DNA from: a virus | Direction: 5' to 3' (one strand) | Length of the DNA stretch: 58,068 nucleotides | IMG/VR virus record: IMGVR_UViG_3300037427_001902 | Location: 1 to 58,068 of that record | Shown here: piece after piece, positions 43,739 through 50,661 of the stretch | How positions within the stretch are numbered: the first letter of the stretch is position 1 | How the letters are laid out: the number at the start of each line of letters is the position of its first letter | Program-made: the position numbers and the translations under genes | The notes under the pieces: model-generated | Told to the model about the DNA's origin: nothing | The model's database searches: none | What the model saw: only the letters and a program-made list of their open reading frames with translations

Positions 43739-44805
43739 TGGCAATATCAGATTCACAAAAAATTGATTTACTTTGGAAGAAGATTGGTTTTGGTAAAGCC
43801 AAAACTGATACTAATGATAACAAAAAAGCACCTAATGAACCTATAGCAAGTAGTTTAGTAATTAAAGATTCGGATATTTGGAATCAGTCAAGCAGTATTC
43901 CAAGTACAATACCAAGTGCTAATAGCAGTATTGTACACATTTACACAGATGCAGATGCAGATGCATTAGAAATAGTTGAGGACGGTAGTTCATCAGATAA
44001 TAGAACGTGGAAAACAAATGCAACAAATTGGATATCTCCAAGTTTTGGTGCAACATACCAATTAAAAGTTTATGCCGCTCCTACTAGTACAGCAGATGTA
44101 CAAACAAATGGTACACAATTATTTGAAACAGGTTCTGGTTCAAGTGACGAATGGTATTTTGATTACCAGTCAGGTGTATTAAACTTTATTGGTAGCAACC
44201 TTCCAAGTGCTATAGGCACGTCAAGTGGTAATGTAATTTATGTTGCTGGCGCAAGATATGTTGGTAACACTGGTGTTACATCAACTGGTAGTAGCATGGT
44301 TTATAGAACCTATGCAAACCTTACAGCCTTATTTGCCGCTAATGATGTAGAAGCAGGTGACTTTGTTAAAGTTGCTGATGGTGGTGATGGTGAATATAGA
44401 TTGTACATTGCCGACCAGGCTGATCCAGCCAATGCAGGACACTTAACACTTATTGGTACAGCCGATAGTGCAGTTACAGATTCAGGTACACTTACAACAA
44501 CTATTTTACACTCAACTGGTGCAAGTACTGTTATAGGCAATATCAGTAGTGGTAGTAAAGTACAAAGTGTTACAGTTGATGTTACAACTGCATTTGACGG
44601 TAGTGCTCCAACTCTTACAGTTGGTGATGCTAGTGATACTGATAGACTAATGACAGATGATTATTTGGATTTAACAGATACTGGAACATACGAAGTACAA
44701 CCTAATTTTGTTTACTCTAATGCAACTGATACTAGTGTGTTGGCTTATTTTGATGCTGATAGTAGTACCACTGGTACTGCTGTAATTACTATAAGTTACA
44801 GTTAA
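43738..44805 (+). CDS. Virion-type protein sharing a C-terminal module
   Basis: 355 residues. Its ATG overlaps the upstream stop by one base (TAATG), so it is translationally coupled to the PKD protein. The N-terminus is helical and basic (SDSQKIDLLWKKIGFGKAKT), followed by strands. The last 120 residues have DGGDGEYRLYIADQ, VQSVTVDVTTAFDGSAPTL and DTSVLAYFDADSST, which correspond in order to the end of the virion protein at 22707. It may be an assembly partner or adaptor for the upstream adhesin. Confidence 0.82.
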   Translation: MAISDSQKIDLLWKKIGFGKAKTDTNDNKKAPNEPIASSLVIKDSDIWNQSSSIPSTIPSANSSIVHIYTDADADALEIVEDGSSSDNRTWKTNATNWISPSFGATYQLKVYAAPTSTADVQTNGTQLFETGSGSSDEWYFDYQSGVLNFIGSNLPSAIGTSSGNVIYVAGARYVGNTGVTSTGSSMVYRTYANLTALFAANDVEAGDFVKVADGGDGEYRLYIADQADPANAGHLTLIGTADSAVTDSGTLTTTILHSTGASTVIGNISSGSKVQSVTVDVTTAFDGSAPTLTVGDASDTDRLMTDDYLDLTDTGTYEVQPNFVYSNATDTSVLAYFDADSSTTGTAVITISYS

Positions 44806-44975
44806 AACTCTTTACGTTGTCCTGATTCAAGTCCAACTCCTACTAGGATAAGAAATGCACTTGCAATTAACCACCAAGGGTTAAGAAAGTCGAATACAAC
44901 TCCTGCTAGTATAGTAATTCCTGATAATCCTACGGTGCTAAGACCTGTTCGTTGTGGTGCTTCTTGTAATTTCAT
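44802..44975 (-). CDS. Small membrane protein (57 aa)
   Basis: 57 residues starting MKLQEAPQRTGLSTVG. Two hydrophobic stretches, GLSGITILAGVVFDFL and WWLIASAFLILVGVGLE, indicate a hairpin of two membrane helices; the tail SGQRKEF is polar. The start is one base after the stop of the GroES-like gene, and it ends in a 4-base overlap with the convergent virion gene. The coupling supports it as a real gene. Function unknown. Confidence 0.7.
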   Translation of the reverse strand: MKLQEAPQRTGLSTVGLSGITILAGVVFDFLNPWWLIASAFLILVGVGLESGQRKEF

Positions 44976-44976
44976 A

Positions 44977-45339
44977 TTAAATATCGTCTGGCTTCATAGA
45001 GGATATGTTACCAATGTTTGTGTTGTTTGCAGTAGGATCTTCATCTGATATCATCATACATGCTTCAGGATCTACTTTCCATAGTTTTTGACCTACTTCA
45101 AGTCTATCGTCTTTTACAGCAAAACCTTCTGTCCATCTGCCATATTCAACATACAACCATTGACCTGGCTTAACCCAATCAATGTCCGGACCTACTTCAA
45201 ATGCTTTGAACCAACGTGGTGCAATACCTTCGTCTGAACCTATTGTGGATTTAATTATAATACCTGCTTCAGTAGTTTTGTCTCCAAAATCACCTTCAAT
45301 GCAAAGTATGTTATCTTTATATGCTCTAAGCCTTGTCAT
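44977..45339 (-). CDS. GroES/gp31-like co-chaperonin candidate
   Basis: 120 residues from ATG 45339; the frame extends to 45384 inside the upstream gene. The core MTRLRAYKDNILCIEGDFGDK, TTEAGIIIKS, FKAFEVGPDIDWVKPGQWLYVEYG has the order of GroES strands: 'vl.r......T.gGi..p...........V.avGpg......vk.Gd.v.y.'. The mobile loop region (STIGSDEGIAPRW) is present. T4 gp31 replaces GroES for folding the large capsid protein; this may be the counterpart. Evidence is by pattern; alternative is an unrelated beta barrel. Confidence 0.6.
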   Translation of the reverse strand: MTRLRAYKDNILCIEGDFGDKTTEAGIIIKSTIGSDEGIAPRWFKAFEVGPDIDWVKPGQWLYVEYGRWTEGFAVKDDRLEVGQKLWKVDPEACMMISDEDPTANNTNIGNISSMKPDDI

Positions 45340-45808
45340 CTTCAGTCCAATCATCTTCGTATACAGGAACCATTTCAATATCACCGTTAGGTAATTCTAC
45401 TTCTTTGTAACTTACTATTGTTCTTTCCTCATCTACCATAGTAACTTCTTCTTGAATTACATCTGGAGCAGGCACACTAGCAGGATCTACTTGATCCATT
45501 ACACTTTGGTTTGCTTCTGTTTTTTCTGCTTCAGCAGTTTTTAACTCTGGAGCCATATCTGATTGTACTTGTTCTGGAACGTCTGGCATTGCGCCTTTTA
45601 ACGATGACTGAGCAGTACTAGATTTAGGATTGGCTTCATAGTAGGCTTTAACACGGTCTTCTGCTTTTTGTATGACTTCGCCTTTGTCACCTAATACATC
45701 ACCTGCCGCATTAACTTTCATGTTACCAACTGCTAACTCATCACTATTCATTGATAGTAATGTTTCCATATCGATAATAACACCTTTATTACTTTTTCTT
45801 TGTACCAT
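45326..45808 (-). CDS. Conserved acidic phage protein
   Basis: 160 residues. Basic start MVQRKSNKGVIIDMETLLSM, a disordered Ala/Pro/Glu middle, and a strand-rich acidic C-terminus (TIVSYKEVELPNGDIEMVPV). The 'KSNKGVIIDME' opening is known to me from T4-like marine phages without function. It overlaps the GroES-like gene by 14 bases and lies 2 bp after the DnaE-like fragment gene. Confidence 0.72.
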   Translation of the reverse strand: MVQRKSNKGVIIDMETLLSMNSDELAVGNMKVNAAGDVLGDKGEVIQKAEDRVKAYYEANPKSSTAQSSLKGAMPDVPEQVQSDMAPELKTAEAEKTEANQSVMDQVDPASVPAPDVIQEEVTMVDEERTIVSYKEVELPNGDIEMVPVYEDDWTEDDKA

Positions 45809-45810
45809 TC

Positions 45811-46320
45811 TTACCTCTTTAGGAATTCCTTTATATCTAAATTGTATTTAACCGAATCTACTTTGTGGACTCCGATTAAATGGAGCAAATAACTTGCTAC
45901 ACTACTGCCTCTACCTACACCCCAAACTAAATTATGTTTTCTTAGAGTGTCTACAACATATATTAATACTTGTAGTATAGGATAAAGTCCTCTTTCCTTA
46001 TACATTGCTAGTTCCATCTCAACCCTTTGACTGGCCTCGGCGTTATCAGTGCCGTCCACTCCGTTTGGAACTAACTCTCTTATATATTCCTCAACATCTA
46101 AATCTTTATAGTGTTGTGGAATTATGTATGTATTTATCCTATCTAAATCATCTTCACCTAAAATTTGCAACGTTTTTATATCAAAATGCTCAGCATTTTC
46201 ATTGTACATTGCAATATCATCAGTGTTCTGAAACTCAGTAGTGTTAATATCTATATTACGATACAGCATTTCTACGCCTGTATTCTCGTCACTAAGATAT
46301 CTATTATGCTTGTCTAACAT
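45811..46320 (-). CDS. DnaE (Pol III alpha)-like fragment protein
   Basis: 169 residues. The second half (MELAMYKERGLYPILQVLIY onwards, then VWGVGRGSSVASYLLHLIG, VDSVKYNLDIKEFL) corresponds to the segment of bacterial DnaE between the PHP and palm domains, whose signature is G-P-G-R-G-S-A-A-G-S followed by D-P-x-x-Y-x-L-x-F-E-R-F-L. The PDIDID catalytic motif that follows in DnaE is absent because the gene ends there. So it is a complete small gene related to a DnaE fragment, not a polymerase. It has its own early promoter. Confidence 0.72.
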   Translation of the reverse strand: MLDKHNRYLSDENTGVEMLYRNIDINTTEFQNTDDIAMYNENAEHFDIKTLQILGEDDLDRINTYIIPQHYKDLDVEEYIRELVPNGVDGTDNAEASQRVEMELAMYKERGLYPILQVLIYVVDTLRKHNLVWGVGRGSSVASYLLHLIGVHKVDSVKYNLDIKEFLKR

Positions 46321-46326
46321 ATTGTT

Positions 46327-46355
46327 AGTATATAGTATTGTTTGTTATTAGTCAA
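46327..46355 (-). promoter_or_regulatory. Sigma-70-type promoter before DnaE-like gene
   Basis: Minus-strand TTGACT (46355-46350), 17 bp, TATACT (46332-46327), 7 bp before the start codon at 46320; another nearly leaderless early message. The -35 box overlaps the end of the upstream gene. Confidence 0.65.
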
Positions 46356-47088
46356 CCTTTTTAGGGTTGTTTGCTTTCTTAAAATCAAACTTAATTACCT
46401 TACCGTTTTCTTGATTAAAATTAGGATCGTTACTTAATTGTTTTATAACTTCATCTTCGATTATTTTCCAATCTTCGTGTTCAATCTCACCTTCTTCTAT
46501 TTGAAATTTAATATTATCTAATTCTTCTTGAGATTTGCAAGAATAGTCGTATGCACTTATGCTATCTCTCTCCCACCATGGTGTATCATATATAGAAAAC
46601 TCTCCGGGCCATTCTTTTGAATCTGGTAATATTTCTATTTCTGCATCAGGCTCATCTGTTCTATAAACATATGATAATCCTGTACTGTGGTCTAATATAG
46701 ACACGCCATCTACATATACATTTGGTTTGCATAGTGTGTTAAATTTTTTAAACAAGCAATTTCCTAAGTATGTTACATTAACTATAGGTGTTATTAATAA
46801 TAAATTTCTACATTGTGTTAAATGTTTATCTATCATATCTTGTCCGTTTACATCATACCACATTGCATGGTCGACATAATAACTTAAAAAATGATTTATT
46901 TTTTGATAACTTATATTTTGTGCTATGCTTAGTTCTTCAATTGATTCATTGTTATCTTGGCTAACAAACATAGTGTATGCTATTGTAAATCTAAATTGTT
47001 CTAAGGATTCTATATCACTTTCGTTAGGAACATTTAACATTCCTATTAAATGTATTTCTTTATCCGTCTTTAGGTGTATTGTCTTCAT
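46348..47088 (-). CDS. Hypothetical protein
   Basis: 246 residues from ATG 47088. Mixed alpha/beta with aromatic residues, for example FLSYYVDHAMWYDVNGQDMI and VYVDGVSILDHSTGLSYVY, and an acidic middle and a charged end (KFDFKKANNPKKVD). Not recognised. Overlaps the upstream gene by 29 bases; last gene of the SufE operon. Confidence 0.72.
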   Translation of the reverse strand: MKTIHLKTDKEIHLIGMLNVPNESDIESLEQFRFTIAYTMFVSQDNNESIEELSIAQNISYQKINHFLSYYVDHAMWYDVNGQDMIDKHLTQCRNLLLITPIVNVTYLGNCLFKKFNTLCKPNVYVDGVSILDHSTGLSYVYRTDEPDAEIEILPDSKEWPGEFSIYDTPWWERDSISAYDYSCKSQEELDNIKFQIEEGEIEHEDWKIIEDEVIKQLSNDPNFNQENGKVIKFDFKKANNPKKVD

Positions 47089-47395
47089 CTTTGCTTCTGT
47101 ATGTGTTAGCAACCTCTGTTACAAATTTAGTTTGATCATCAGGATCAAGTCCGTATTCTACAGATTCAATCTCTCCTATCTCTATAATTTTTGCGTGGTC
47201 GCCTTTTAGTTTATCTTTGTGTATTTGCAACTGCATACGTTCGCCGTATTCCATTTGCACTTGATCTCTTAATGCCAATATATGATTATACAAAGGATTT
47301 GTACCACTAATGTTATATAACTTTTTAGTGTACTCTTTGTTTAACTCTAACAACTCGTCTGTTGTCTTAGTGGTGTAATCTATTAATGGATTCAT
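47060..47395 (-). CDS. Hypothetical helical protein
   Basis: 111 residues, helical and charged with long Leu/Lys/Glu stretches (TDELLELNKEYTKKLYN, ILALRDQVQMEYGERMQ). No family known. ATGA overlap with the upstream gene and a 29-base overlap with the next show tight coupling within the SufE-ClpP-HesB operon. Confidence 0.7.
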   Translation of the reverse strand: MNPLIDYTTKTTDELLELNKEYTKKLYNISGTNPLYNHILALRDQVQMEYGERMQLQIHKDKLKGDHAKIIEIGEIESVEYGLDPDDQTKFVTEVANTYRSKDEDNTPKDG

Positions 47396-47715
47396 AATGT
47401 TAATCTAAATAGTAATGCAAAATCTTCATCAGCGAATCTTAATTCATCGCCTCTAATTTGATATTCCCAAAACTCTTTTAATTTGTGTTTCTTTGCAAAA
47501 GTTTTAACTTTTTTATCTGCAGACCCTTGTATATATCTAGCACTACCATAACTAGCCGCTTTGTGTAAATCTGCTGGTAATTTTATACTTGTATGTTTCC
47601 AACTATCCCAACGTTCTCTAAACATAGCAGTTCTATCTTCTATGTCTTCTGGCTTACTAGTATATGTTTTACCTAATAACTTGTATGGAAAAATGTTATC
47701 TAATATACTATTCAA
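47392..47715 (-). CDS. Hypothetical basic protein
   Basis: 107 residues, basic, Trp/Lys-rich (AMFRERWDSWKHTSIKLP, KVKTFAKKHKLKEFWEYQI). No motif recognised; may bind nucleic acid by charge alone. Its start overlaps the end of the VOC-like gene by 8 bases. Confidence 0.7.
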   Translation of the reverse strand: MNSILDNIFPYKLLGKTYTSKPEDIEDRTAMFRERWDSWKHTSIKLPADLHKAASYGSARYIQGSADKKVKTFAKKHKLKEFWEYQIRGDELRFADEDFALLFRLTL

Positions 47716-48595
47716 CTAACTGCCCCTCAAATTCGTGAACTTGAGAGTAGTAAAGTAATGTTTCTTCGTTTATTCCGTTGTGATTATGTCTCTCTTGCAC
47801 TACTATATTTAAGTTAGGCAATGCATTTTCGAACATTTTTTCGATAACATAACTTTTCTCTTTACCGCCTAAATTCAAATCCCAACCTGCAATAAAATGT
47901 GTTGGCGGAAATAATGCTTCTTCTTGTGTTGCATACTTTTCTTTTATCTCTAATTTTCTTACATCATTAAGTGGAGCACTATCAAATCCTCTACCAATGT
48001 ATTTTGAAACAACATCTGTTATATCGTCTGTAACAATAATTAATGTATCAAGCACATTATCTTCACTATGTAAATCCCAAAGTATATTAAATCTGTTTTG
48101 ACTACAAACACCTGTTATATAATTTTCTGTTGTTTTTACAATTCTTAATTTAAGTTGGTCTACTAAAGTATTTCTGATATTAGAACTGTTACATCTATAT
48201 ACAACACCACCAAAGAACTGTAATGCATCTTGTGTACCTGCTTGTCCTCTTAAATTAAAATGTTCGTCAAATACTTTTTTAAATCCTTCAACAGGGTAAG
48301 TATAGATGTTTAATCCGTTAGGGTCTTTGTATAGGTTAAGTCCTGTTGTTTCACAGTGAATACTGCCATCTGGTGCAATAGGTGTGTTTAGTCCTAATCC
48401 TGTTAGTCCTGTTTCAATTTTATCATTAATAGTTAGTAGTAATACGCAACCATTACAAGACCACATTGTAGCCTTTTCATTAATTGCATGGCTTATTTGT
48501 TGAAAGCCTAAACCACGTAAAGCGATAATAACATCGCCTGGATCGTATTCGTTTCTGTTTACAGAATATTCTATGAAGTTAAGTTCAGACATCAA
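47708..48595 (-). CDS. Possible VOC-fold (HPPD-like) protein
   Basis: 295 residues. The N-terminus (NFIEYSVNRNEYDPGDVIIA, LRGLGFQQISHAINEKATMW, CNGCVLLLT) resembles the first beta-alpha-beta-beta-beta repeat of 4-hydroxyphenylpyruvate dioxygenase and other vicinal-oxygen-chelate proteins. The metal ligands (two His and one Glu) cannot be assigned with confidence; HNHNGINEETLL at the end is a candidate. Low to moderate confidence for the family, high for the gene. It overlaps the HesB-like gene by 11 bases. Confidence 0.6.
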   Translation of the reverse strand: MMSELNFIEYSVNRNEYDPGDVIIALRGLGFQQISHAINEKATMWSCNGCVLLLTINDKIETGLTGLGLNTPIAPDGSIHCETTGLNLYKDPNGLNIYTYPVEGFKKVFDEHFNLRGQAGTQDALQFFGGVVYRCNSSNIRNTLVDQLKLRIVKTTENYITGVCSQNRFNILWDLHSEDNVLDTLIIVTDDITDVVSKYIGRGFDSAPLNDVRKLEIKEKYATQEEALFPPTHFIAGWDLNLGGKEKSYVIEKMFENALPNLNIVVQERHNHNGINEETLLYYSQVHEFEGQLVE

Positions 48596-48935
48596 ACGTC
48601 ACCGATTCCCCACAGCCACAACTTCCTAGTGCCTTAGGGGAGGTAACTGTTAGTGTCTTTCCTTTTATACCTTCGTCCTTCAAATCAATAATGCTACCAA
48701 CTAGAAAATCTGAACTCATATTGTCTACGAGTAATAACTTATCTCCTAATAGTAATTCAGTATAATCGTCTGGTACTTCATTAACGACTTCCCAGTCGTA
48801 TTCAAATCCTGCACAACCGTTTGGCATTAGTCCTAAACTAACACCTATAGAATCGCCAATCTGCTGAAGTAAGTGTGCTTTTGCACTTTCTGTAACTGAA
48901 ACAAGTTCTGTTGGGTTAAAAACATTTATAGTCAT
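48585..48935 (-). CDS. A-type Fe-S carrier (SufA/IscA/HesB-like)
   Basis: 116 residues. The three conserved cysteines of A-type carriers are all present: Cys41 in PNGCAGFEYDW and Cys106/Cys108 in LGSCGCGESV. The strand order in between fits (LLVDNMSSDFLVGSIIDLKD). Such proteins take [2Fe-2S] or [4Fe-4S] clusters from the scaffold and insert them into target proteins. It follows ClpP by 12 bp and is two genes from SufE, so it is part of a phage Fe-S set. Targets could include the radical SAM protein of this genome. Confidence 0.92.
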   Translation of the reverse strand: MTINVFNPTELVSVTESAKAHLLQQIGDSIGVSLGLMPNGCAGFEYDWEVVNEVPDDYTELLLGDKLLLVDNMSSDFLVGSIIDLKDEGIKGKTLTVTSPKALGSCGCGESVTFDV

Positions 48936-48947
48936 ACTATTACTTAT

Positions 48948-49535
48948 CTATCTCTTAGTAATAATTTCGTCTACCAGCCCAAAATCTAAGGCTTCTTTGG
49001 CAGTCATAAAATTATCTCTGTCCATAGCACTTTCAAAGTCTTGGAATGTTTTATCTTTAGTATTATGTCTTACATACACTTCAGTAAGTTCTTTCTTAAT
49101 TCTTACAATCTCTTTAGCACGGATTTCTATATCACTTGCTTGTCCACTTGCACCGCCTAATGGTTGGTGTATCATGTGTCTAGCACCTGGCAACATATAA
49201 CGTTTTCCAGCCGCACCCGACTGTGCTAATAAACTACCCATTGAAGCCGCTTGTCCCATTACAATAGTTGAAATATCTGGTTTAATGTATTGCATGGTAT
49301 CGTACATAGCCATACCACTTGTAACTACACCGCCTGGCGAGTTAATGTAAAAATTTATATCTGTATCTGGATCTTCTGCTTCTAAAAAAAGTAACTGAGC
49401 ACAAATACTATTACTTACAGTATCGTTTACTTCTCCGTTTAAAAACACAATACGTTCTTTTAATAATCTACTATAGATATCATAACTACGTTCGCCATTA
49501 CTTGTTTTTTCTATTACATATGGTACAAAATTCAT
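48948..49535 (-). CDS. clpP: ClpP protease subunit
   Basis: 195 residues, the normal mature ClpP length. Catalytic triad complete: Ser98 in [10 protein letters not shown], His123 in HMIHQPLGG, Asp172 in SAMDRDNFM. The N-terminal [15 protein letters not shown] and [13 protein letters not shown] are standard ClpP. This is a house-keeping-type ClpP, not a diverged prohead protease. It should form the tetradecameric chamber and could pair with the phage ClpA. It overlaps SufE by 4 bases (ATGA) and has GGAG in front. Confidence 0.97.
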   Translation of the reverse strand: MNFVPYVIEKTSNGERSYDIYSRLLKERIVFLNGEVNDTVSNSICAQLLFLEAEDPDTDINFYINSPGGVVTSGMAMYDTMQYIKPDISTIVMGQAASMGSLLAQSGAAGKRYMLPGARHMIHQPLGGASGQASDIEIRAKEIVRIKKELTEVYVRHNTKDKTFQDFESAMDRDNFMTAKEALDFGLVDEIITKR

Positions 49536-49927
49536 TTAGTTTCTCCGTTAACAATTAATTTTAATTTACGCAAGAAACTTTCTATGCCTCTTACTCTTCC
49601 CCACGTTACTTTTTCAGGACAAATAAATGCAAAGTCGTCTACTTTAATTTTACCTATCTCTTCATCTGTCATGTGTACAACATGAGTCATCACTACATTT
49701 ATTAGACCTTGTACAAAAAATGCATTGCTCTCCCAGTACCAGTTATCGTCAATTCTATTGACCCATACTAGACTTTGACAACCGTATACACGATTATCAT
49801 CTATACATAATTCATCTAGTAGTTCCTTAGTTGGTACCGTATCGACTCCTTTTTCTACGATTAATTCGTACAAGTCGCTAGGCTCTAATTCATTAAGGAA
49901 GTCTAAATCTTCTTTGTCTAATTGCAT
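49532..49927 (-). CDS. sufE: SufE-type sulfur acceptor
   Basis: 131 residues. [14 protein letters not shown] with Cys50 is the SufE/CsdE active-site motif (V.GCQS.VW), followed by the expected strand [17 protein letters not shown]. SufE takes persulfide sulfur from a SufS-type cysteine desulfurase for Fe-S assembly; a SufS gene is not in the window, so the host enzyme would be needed. The ATG at 49927 lies at the predicted transcription start of the promoter 49934-49962, with no ribosome site, so the mRNA is probably leaderless. Confidence 0.9.
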   Translation of the reverse strand: MQLDKEDLDFLNELEPSDLYELIVEKGVDTVPTKELLDELCIDDNRVYGCQSLVWVNRIDDNWYWESNAFFVQGLINVVMTHVVHMTDEEIGKIKVDDFAFICPEKVTWGRVRGIESFLRKLKLIVNGETK

Positions 49928-49933
49928 GGTGTA

Positions 49934-49962
49934 ATTGTACTACCTTTTGTTCTCGTTGTCAA
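49934..49962 (-). promoter_or_regulatory. Sigma-70-type promoter of sufE-clpP-hesB operon
   Basis: Minus-strand TTGACA (49962-49957), 17 bp, TACAAT (49939-49934). The -10 box ends 6 bp before the sufE ATG, predicting a leaderless transcript. Confidence 0.78.
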
Positions 49963-49984
49963 TTAGTATTTAATTGTAATAGTA

Positions 49985-50054
49985 GTATTCTGGCCCTAGA
50001 ATTGGACCGTAGAAATATAGGGCTTGAACCTGCAGAGTTCTCCCCCTATAAAAA
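49985..50054 (-). other. Structured intergenic RNA elements upstream of sufE
   Basis: Minus-strand RNA has a strong stem TATAGGG...CCCTATA (7 bp) with an inner GAAC...GTTC stem, about 50019-50053. Further on it has two overlapping, mutually exclusive pairings, GGTCC/GGGCC and ATTCT/AGAAT, within about 49988-50009. It could end or process the message of the upstream gene 50062-50478, or act as a switch before the sufE promoter. Confidence 0.5.
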
Positions 50055-50061
50055 TAAATTT

Positions 50062-50478
50062 TTAAGCAACGTAATTGCTGTCTGTAAGTAGTGTGCTGAT
50101 TTCTGATGATTCAGTAACTTGTACTAAACTATCACTATTGCCGTTGTCTGCTTTAAAGTAGTCTGCATTTTCATCTACAAACCAAGTTCTATAATCAACG
50201 CCTGCATCTGCAATACTGTCATCAAAATGAATTGGAGTATAACCATCAAAGTCACTAGGTCCTTCGCCATTAGCAGTAGCATCGCCGATAGCAGTAAGTT
50301 CTGCAACTTTGGCATCTAATAAAGTATCTGCCGCCGCTTTATCAGAATCATTAGTTAAGTACCAAGCACTTACGCCATCTGCATTAGTACCTTGACTAAA
50401 GTATGCTTTATAGTCACCGTCTTCAATAATCAATTCCATGTGTGCTTTAATTTTTTGTTCTTCTGCAAAACTTGCCAT
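50062..50478 (-). CDS. Hypothetical acidic protein
   Basis: 138 residues, acidic, Asp/Ala/Ser-rich, with alternating short strands (MELIIEDGDYKAYFSQG, GVDYRTWFVDENADYF). No motif; composition resembles virion accessory proteins. It is 4 bp downstream of the small membrane gene 50483-50641 and under the late octamer at 50663-50670. It is followed by a strong hairpin. Confidence 0.72.
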   Translation of the reverse strand: MASFAEEQKIKAHMELIIEDGDYKAYFSQGTNADGVSAWYLTNDSDKAAADTLLDAKVAELTAIGDATANGEGPSDFDGYTPIHFDDSIADAGVDYRTWFVDENADYFKADNGNSDSLVQVTESSEISTLLTDSNYVA

Positions 50479-50482
50479 TTAA

Positions 50483-50641
50483 TTAGTCCTCTTCTTTCCA
50501 GATAGTCCATGCACCGTAGGCAATCATGCCGTATGCAATTAAATTAACAGGTGCAAGTATCATTACAATACCACCTGCAATTAGGATACTTCCATCCCAA
50601 CTAGTCCTTTCTTTTAATCTTGATTTTATATAATCTAACAT
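50483..50641 (-). CDS. Small membrane protein (52 aa)
   Basis: 52 residues: basic N-terminal MLDYIKSRLKERTSWDG, then two hydrophobic stretches separated by Pro (SILIAGGIVMILAPVNLI and AYGMIAYGAWTIW), ending in acidic KEED. A TAGGAG site lies 8 bases before the ATG and a late octamer 21 bp before it. Composition and position indicate a late-expressed inner-membrane protein; role unknown. Confidence 0.75.
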   Translation of the reverse strand: MLDYIKSRLKERTSWDGSILIAGGIVMILAPVNLIAYGMIAYGAWTIWKEED

Positions 50642-50661
50642 ATTAATCTCCTATGTTACTA

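Noticed and set aside
46129-46140. GATAAATA-type octamer inside the DnaE-like gene
   Set aside because: Intragenic with no start codon behind it; treated as chance.
49985-50054. tRNA-like segment (a GGTTCAA T-arm-like element on the minus strand)
   Set aside because: No D-arm, anticodon arm or CCA-type acceptor stem can be built; it folds better as plain hairpins.
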